From the NCBI GenBank assembly GCA_003254925.1, contig QANZ01003410.1, positions 10,321-74,320 on the forward strand: DNA of 64,000 nt, read 5' to 3'. Both the position numbers and the translations under genes were made by a program. The DNA is from Chamaecrista fasciculata (taxonomy: Eukaryota > Streptophyta > Magnoliopsida > Fabales > Fabaceae). Shown in pieces: positions 58,940 to 64,000 of the stretch. Position 1 is the first letter of the stretch. Each line of letters opens with the position of its first letter. A model generated the notes under the pieces. It ran no database searches. It was given only the letters and a program-made list of their open reading frames with translations, and was not told the DNA's origin.

Positions 58940-61900
58940 ATGGGCGACAATTCGCCTGACCGGAGATATAGCTGTGGATTATTCAGTGCGGTATTTGGGC
59001 GACGAAATCCGGGGCAACGCCGTACAACCCCCGCCGTGAACGGCGGCGAATCTGGCAAGCCGACGACGACGACATCATCGGAAGCCCTCAATTCAAAGAG
59101 GCGGCGAGGCGTCTCCGTTGACGGAGAGATACTCCAAATGACATCGTCGTCGGCAACTCGTTCCTCCGTCAAACCCACCATTCAAAACAACCAAACGACG
59201 ACGTCTTCAATTTCAAAAGTCACACCCACACCGACAACCACAAATACCCAACAGGGTTATTATGGGAATCAAGGCCGAAAAGTGCCTAAAGAAGCCATTG
59301 GGATTTCGGGTGAGCTCGAAAGTATGATCATGGATCATCAAAAATCAAAGGGTAGCCATAATCTGCTTCGGGCTTCCTCCAGCAATGTCATGCTGTTAGG
59401 AAATTTAGGAAATTTAAGGCAAGCAGGAGGAGAGAGTGAATATTCTTACCATGTTGTGGATCACATTCCCAAGAAGAAAGAGGAGGCTACTTCTTCAATG
59501 ACTTATAGTAATAATAATAATAATGGAACGAAGAAGAAGGATCAGAAAAGTAAAGCAGAACAAGGAGGAGGGGGTTCTTTGTGCAGAGCCATATCGACAA
59601 GAATGGATCCAGAGCAATTGAAGATAATGGGGAATGAAGATTATAAGAATGGGAATTTTGCAGAGGCATTAGCTTCGTATGATGCAGCCATAGCCATTGA
59701 CCCAAATAAGGCTTCTTATAGGAGTAACAGAAGTGCGGCATTAACGGCTCTTGGTAGGATTCTGGAGGCTGTGTTTGAGTGCAGAGAAGCAATCAGGATC
59801 GAACCTAATTACCATCGAGCTCATCATCGCTTGGGAAATTTGTATCTTAGGTAGGCAGGACTTGTTAATTATTTGTAATGTTGTTGTTGTTGTTGTTGCA
59901 TGTTGTGTTTTTGTTATTTAGTGTGTGGGTTTAATTTGTGTATGTATGTAGATTAGGAGAAACAGACAAGGCTCAGTATCATTTCAAACTGGCAGGACCA
60001 GAGGCAGACCCAGATGAGATTGCTAAAGTGAAAACTCTTCAAGTTCTTCTCAATAAGTGCACCGAGGCTCGTAGATTACGAGATTGGAACACTCTTAGAA
60101 AGGAGACCGAATCTGCCATATCAGCTGGTGCTGATTCTGCTCCCCAAGTAAGCTATTCATTCATTTATTTACAACCCTATCATCACACATTCTCTGCTTC
60201 TGTTCAATTGCTGACAATACATGACTCTGTTTTTGGGAAGATATTTGCTCTGCAAGCCGAGGCGCTTCTGAAAATCCGTAGGCATCAAGATGCAGAGATA
60301 GTGATGTCAAAGGGCTCTAATTTCGGGGACGATGAGTTGTCCAAATATTTCGGACCACTTGGCTTCGCTAATTTGTTGGTCACACGGGCTCAGGTTCACA
60401 TGGCTGCTGGCAGGTACTATATTAATATACATACATGGTTGGTGGTCAAACTATACTTTTGGTTTGTAAGTTTTGTTTAAGTGTCAATTTGATTTTATAA
60501 TTTCTTTTGTTGTGCTTTTGATCTCATATCTTTGAAAAAAGTTTCAGATTTGGTCCCGTATCACTTTGGGTCAGGTTACAGAATTGATACTATATCTTTG
60601 CAAACAATTTCACTATCACTCCCACCTGATTCAAAAATATGGAACTAACTTTACACCTGACCAAAATATATGAGACCAATTCTGCAACCTAACCAAAAAA
60701 ATATAAAACCAATTCTTCAACCGACCCAAAGATTAGTACCAAAAGTGTAATACGAGACTAAGTCTGCAATCTAAGCAAAAGATATGAGACCAAAAGTACA
60801 ATAAAACAAGTTATAAAATCAAATTGAAACCCAAGTAAAAGTTATAGACCAAAAGTGCACTTTGACATGTATAGTTTATCTCCGAAAGGACAAAGAAAAA
60901 GAAGGAAAATCACTACACTACACATATACATAATTGAGTTCATTTATAGGTTTGATGATGCTTTGGAGGAGGCTGAAAGAGCAGTGAAGCTGGACTCAAA
61001 TAACAGGGAAGCGAGCGTGGTGATGAGGAGAGCACGAGGTGTATCAGCAGCAAGATCACATGGGAATGAGCTATTCAGGGCGTGTAGGTTCTCAGAGGCA
61101 TTGGGTGCATATGGAGAAGGGCTTGAACATGAGCCATGTAATGCGATTTTGCTTTGTAATAGAGCTGCTTGTCGATCCAAATTAGGCCAATTTGAGAGAG
61201 CTGTGGAAGATTGCAGTGCTGCCTTGACTTTACGACCTTCATACTGCAAGGCTAGATTGAGAAGAGCTGATTGTAATGCCAAGGTGACATACACAAATCT
61301 CCTCAATTAATGTGCATTTTTATTCATTTATGAGTAAATTAAGAGTAAACTAACAACTCAGTTGTGAAATATTACCAAATTGATAATTTGGTCACAGTTT
61401 AATCCTTAAAAGACCAAATAGTCTCTTTAGTCAACGAAAAGGACTAATAAATATATTGTTTGATTCTTTCTATGACTAAATTGTACATTTCAATATTTGA
61501 AAGACTGAGTCGTCAATTCGGTGATTTTTCAATGACTGAATTATTAGTTTATTCATATTATTTTTTGGCTGAGTTGTTATTTACTCATAAATTAATTATT
61601 TAATCTTTAAAATATAATTAATAAACATCTCAATTTAGTCTTTCAGAGATAAAATTATAGGATTTAATCCCTATGAGATCAAATTATAACCAATTTGCAT
61701 TGGTTATTTTGCTAAAATATTAATTCAAATTTAAAAATAAATACAATTTTTTATTCTCAATAGTCTATGTTGATTTTAACAAAATCTATAATCACATCAT
61801 ATTCATCAATAAGTCTCAATTAAAATTCTTAACGGAAGGACCACATTTATTTTACTTTTGATTTTTAGAGACTAAATCATAATTGTTTTTCATGGACTAA

Positions 61901-62134
61901 ATTAAAACATTTGTTATCTTTCAGGGGTTAAATCATTAATTTACTCTTTATTTATTTATTTGAGGTATAGTGTTTGATGATTTGGGTGTTTATTGATGGT
62001 AGTTGGAAAGATGGGAAGCTGCAATACAAGACTACCAAGTGTTGCTGAGAGAAACACCGGAGGATGAGCAAGTCAGGAAGGGCTTGTTGGATGCTCAAAA
62101 GCAGCTCAGGAAACAGCGAGGTGAAGAAATGTAG
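58940..62134 (+). CDS. TTL-like TPR protein lacking thioredoxin domain
   Basis: Five exons (58940-59850, 59952-60147, 60241-60413, 60950-61283, 62003-62134), all GT/AG with matching phases, encode 581 residues. TTL proteins in Arabidopsis are TPR co-chaperone-like scaffolds needed for osmotic stress and brassinosteroid responses. Residues 1-220 are a disordered Ser/Asn-rich region. TPRs follow (DPEQLKIMGNEDYKNGNFAEA from 222; RSNRSAALTALG; YHRAHHRLGNLYLRLGE) and a second TPR set includes SHGNELFRACRFSEALGAY, LLCNRAACRSKLGQFERAVED and ARLRRADCNAKLERWEA. The frame stops after QLRKQRGEEM (TAG at 62132), where family members continue into a C-terminal thioredoxin-like domain of about 110 residues (total near 690). 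No thioredoxin sequence is visible downstream. Introns 3 and 4 hold MITEs. Confidence 0.88.
60440..60875. mobile_element. MITE in intron 3 of TTL-like gene
   Basis: Inverted repeats of about 90 bases: GTCAAACTATACTTTTGGTT at the left and ACCAAAAGTGCACTTTGAC at the right, with AATTTGATTTTATAA repeated in both arms. Same family as 12319-12633. No clear target duplication. Confidence 0.65.
61332..61946. mobile_element. Inverted-repeat element in intron 4 of TTL-like gene
   Basis: Begins GAGTAAATT and ends AATTTACTC, with flanking TTCATTTAT (61323-61331) and TTTATTTAT (61947-61955), 8 of 9 alike. Old and divergent. It accounts for most of a 719-base intron. Confidence 0.55.
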
Positions 62135-64000
62135 GACATCAAGTATATAAACTATATATATATATATATATTGGTGAAGCTGACTAATAGTTAGAAGGTT
62201 AGATAAAAATGAATTTTTAAAGAAAAGAAAAGAAGCAAATGCATATATTTGAAGTGTGACACTTTGGAAATTGCGCTTCATTTCTATGATGAACACATGT
62301 GGAGGATGAATGGATCACCATCAATGCCTTTGGAACAAAACTATTGGGAATTAATGTTCAATTGATCGATGATGATGATGATGATATGTGTCCACTACAG
62401 AAATTTGCATCTGTGTATAGCTTACCTTGTATTTAATTTGCTTTCACTTTTGTTTTTTTTTTCTCTCTTCTTTTGGATCAATGCTTTCAAAAGACTCGAG
62501 TACTGTACAATAGATTTATGCACAACTAGCACAGCTCTCTTCTTTGTTACTTTATATTGCCTATCTTCTCCAAACTAGACTTGTGAGTTGTGACGTACGC
62601 AGGCTATGAAGAAATTATTTAAGTGTTAATATGTATGGAAGGGCATCATAGTCAGAAACTAATTTCCCCCAAATAGATATTTCCAACGCCAACTTTCTTT
62701 TTTCTTGGGTAAAACGTGCAATTGCATTAAGCAAAACTAACAAAACATAGACTTAGAGACAAATTAAAGAAACAAACATAAAAGAAGAGAGAAGCAACAG
62801 AGAAGTGGCAGGAAGAGAATACAAAAGATAGTAGGCAAAACTAACAAAACAGAAGGGGGCTTGTCACGAAGAGACTTCCTATATTTTTATAAACGTGATT
62901 AAAATTAGAATGTTTCAGCCACTACACATACATATGAGTAGAATATATATGATGAAGAAATGAATTGGTTCCTAATTCCTCTTCTTATCTTCTCCCCTTT
63001 CTGCCTTGTTTTCCTTTGCCCTGTTTCAGATAATATCCTCCTCTCTTTCCTTCCTGTGGTATCACAAAAGGCGTCTTTCGATTCCTTTTTTTCAACTAAT
63101 TAAACTTTAATATGTGTCTTTTGATTCTTTTTTTTCCAACTAATTAAACTTTAATATGTGTCATCTATTCGTTTTATTTAGTTTAATTTTTACTATTTTT
63201 TTATTGTCCATTCGGTACTTTGATTAATCTAGATTTGACCTGCATCACACACTTAATTATAATAAGAGTCTTATGACAAAGATAACTTCAATCACAAGGT
63301 CTCGAATTTAAAATTTTATTTAAATGATATCAAAGTGCTTACCAGTTGGACCAACTCTTTATCAGTTACTCTCAAAGGCATCTTTTGATTCCTTTTTTCC
63401 AACTAATTAAACTTTGCCATGTGATCTATTCAGTTAATTTAGTGTATTTCAATTCTCTCTATTTTTTTATTGTCCATTCGGTGTCTCCATTAACTTAGAT
63501 TCAACTCGATTACACACTTAATTATAATAAAAGAGTCTTATAACAAAAAGATAACTTCAATCATAAGATCGAAAACCCAAAATCTTATATAAAAGATATT
63601 AAATTGCTTACCACCTAGCTTGGATCAATTTTTTGTTGGTTACTCTCTTTGCCTCTGTTTTTAATGTTTATAATAAGGGAGAATAAAAGGCTGACTTAAA
63701 ATGTGTTGAGTTGACTCCTTCTAAAACATTTCCATATCTGAGTGCGTCCCCATGACTTTCTGAAATAGACAATATAATTATGCTAAAAATACTGAAAGCT
63801 AGAGAAATTAGATTGATTATAAAGAAACATTGAAATATTGACCAAATATCAAGAAATTAGGTATAGATTGGGTCTGAAATAAGTTTAAAATGTATTTAAA
63901 ATATATCATTGTTGTCTATAACACTAACCAAAAGCAAGAAGTAACACATTATTTAAATTACTTATACATTGTCAATCGCTGATCACTTTGGTGATACGGC
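62135..64000. other. TTL-like 3' flank and AT-rich tail of window
   Basis: The 3' untranslated region presumably lies in the first few hundred bases, which include (TA)n at 62155-62171 and (GAT)n at 62366-62386. Beyond 62600 no gene is seen. Confidence 0.5.
63075..63655. repeat. Tandem duplication of about 270 bases
   Basis: Two diverged copies of a unit running from CTTTTGATTCCTTTTTTCCAA through TTATTGTCCATTCGGT and ACACACTTAATTATAATAA to GGTTACTCTC. The first spans about 63118-63382 and the second about 63383-63655; an extra copy of the first 45 bases precedes them. Each unit ends with a decayed tRNA-like stretch on the minus strand (GTTGGTCCAACTGGTAAGC), so it may be a duplicated SINE relic. 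Confidence 0.65.

Overview
The window is AT-rich nuclear DNA of a flowering plant, most likely a eudicot. The support is spliced plant-family genes (a VQ-motif protein, TTL-type TPR protein and paired UNE2-like MFS transporters), a plant-type tRNA-Met with an intron, Ty1/copia retrotransposons with the TGGTATCAGAGC primer site, tRNA-derived SINEs, and many MITEs and Mutator-like elements. I cannot name the species. Two short N runs mark assembly gaps or uncertain bases.

Resident genes are few: an integral-membrane protein of unknown function (3282-4580, minus); two tandem MFS transporter paralogues (11416-14831 and 25277-26934, both minus); a tRNA-Met (10976-11060, minus); a VQ-motif transcriptional co-regulator (45984-46775, minus); and a five-exon TTL-like TPR protein without the usual C-terminal thioredoxin domain (58940-62134, plus). 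Everything else is mobile DNA, its debris, or AT-rich sequence in which I see nothing.

Mobile layer: (i) four long-terminal-inverted-repeat elements with 9-10 bp target duplications, three of which carry recognisable pieces of host genes (Pack-MULE-like): a DELLA/GRAS growth-repressor N-terminus at 1029-2077, an arogenate/prephenate dehydratase ACT domain at 16230-18958, and a cytochrome b5/sphingolipid delta-8 desaturase N-terminus at 55069-57791. The fourth (9570-10632) has unrecognised cargo. (ii) Three Ty1/copia elements with paired LTRs: 19392-23937 (integrase region missing, outer LTR cut and hit by a MITE), 38890-43882 (full layout, many stops), and 48376-53746 (LTRs nearly identical, interior almost non-coding). 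A partial relative of the last lies at 30599-32500. (iii) PIF/Harbinger-like elements of one family at 56051-57718, about 30197-34078 and about 37815-38097. (iv) Three SINEs of different families with clear target duplications. (v) Several MITEs, many inside introns.

The least expected signals are two. First, at least nine otherwise different inverted-repeat elements have GGTCC- or GGTAC-like cores repeated three or four times at 28-32 bp, mostly 30-31 bp, spacing in their ends. Second, the non-coding interior of the young LTR element 48376-53746 carries some twenty short hairpins whose arms differ but whose loop is nearly always TTCAG, TTCTG or TTCAA; its relative at 30.6-32.5 kb shows the same.
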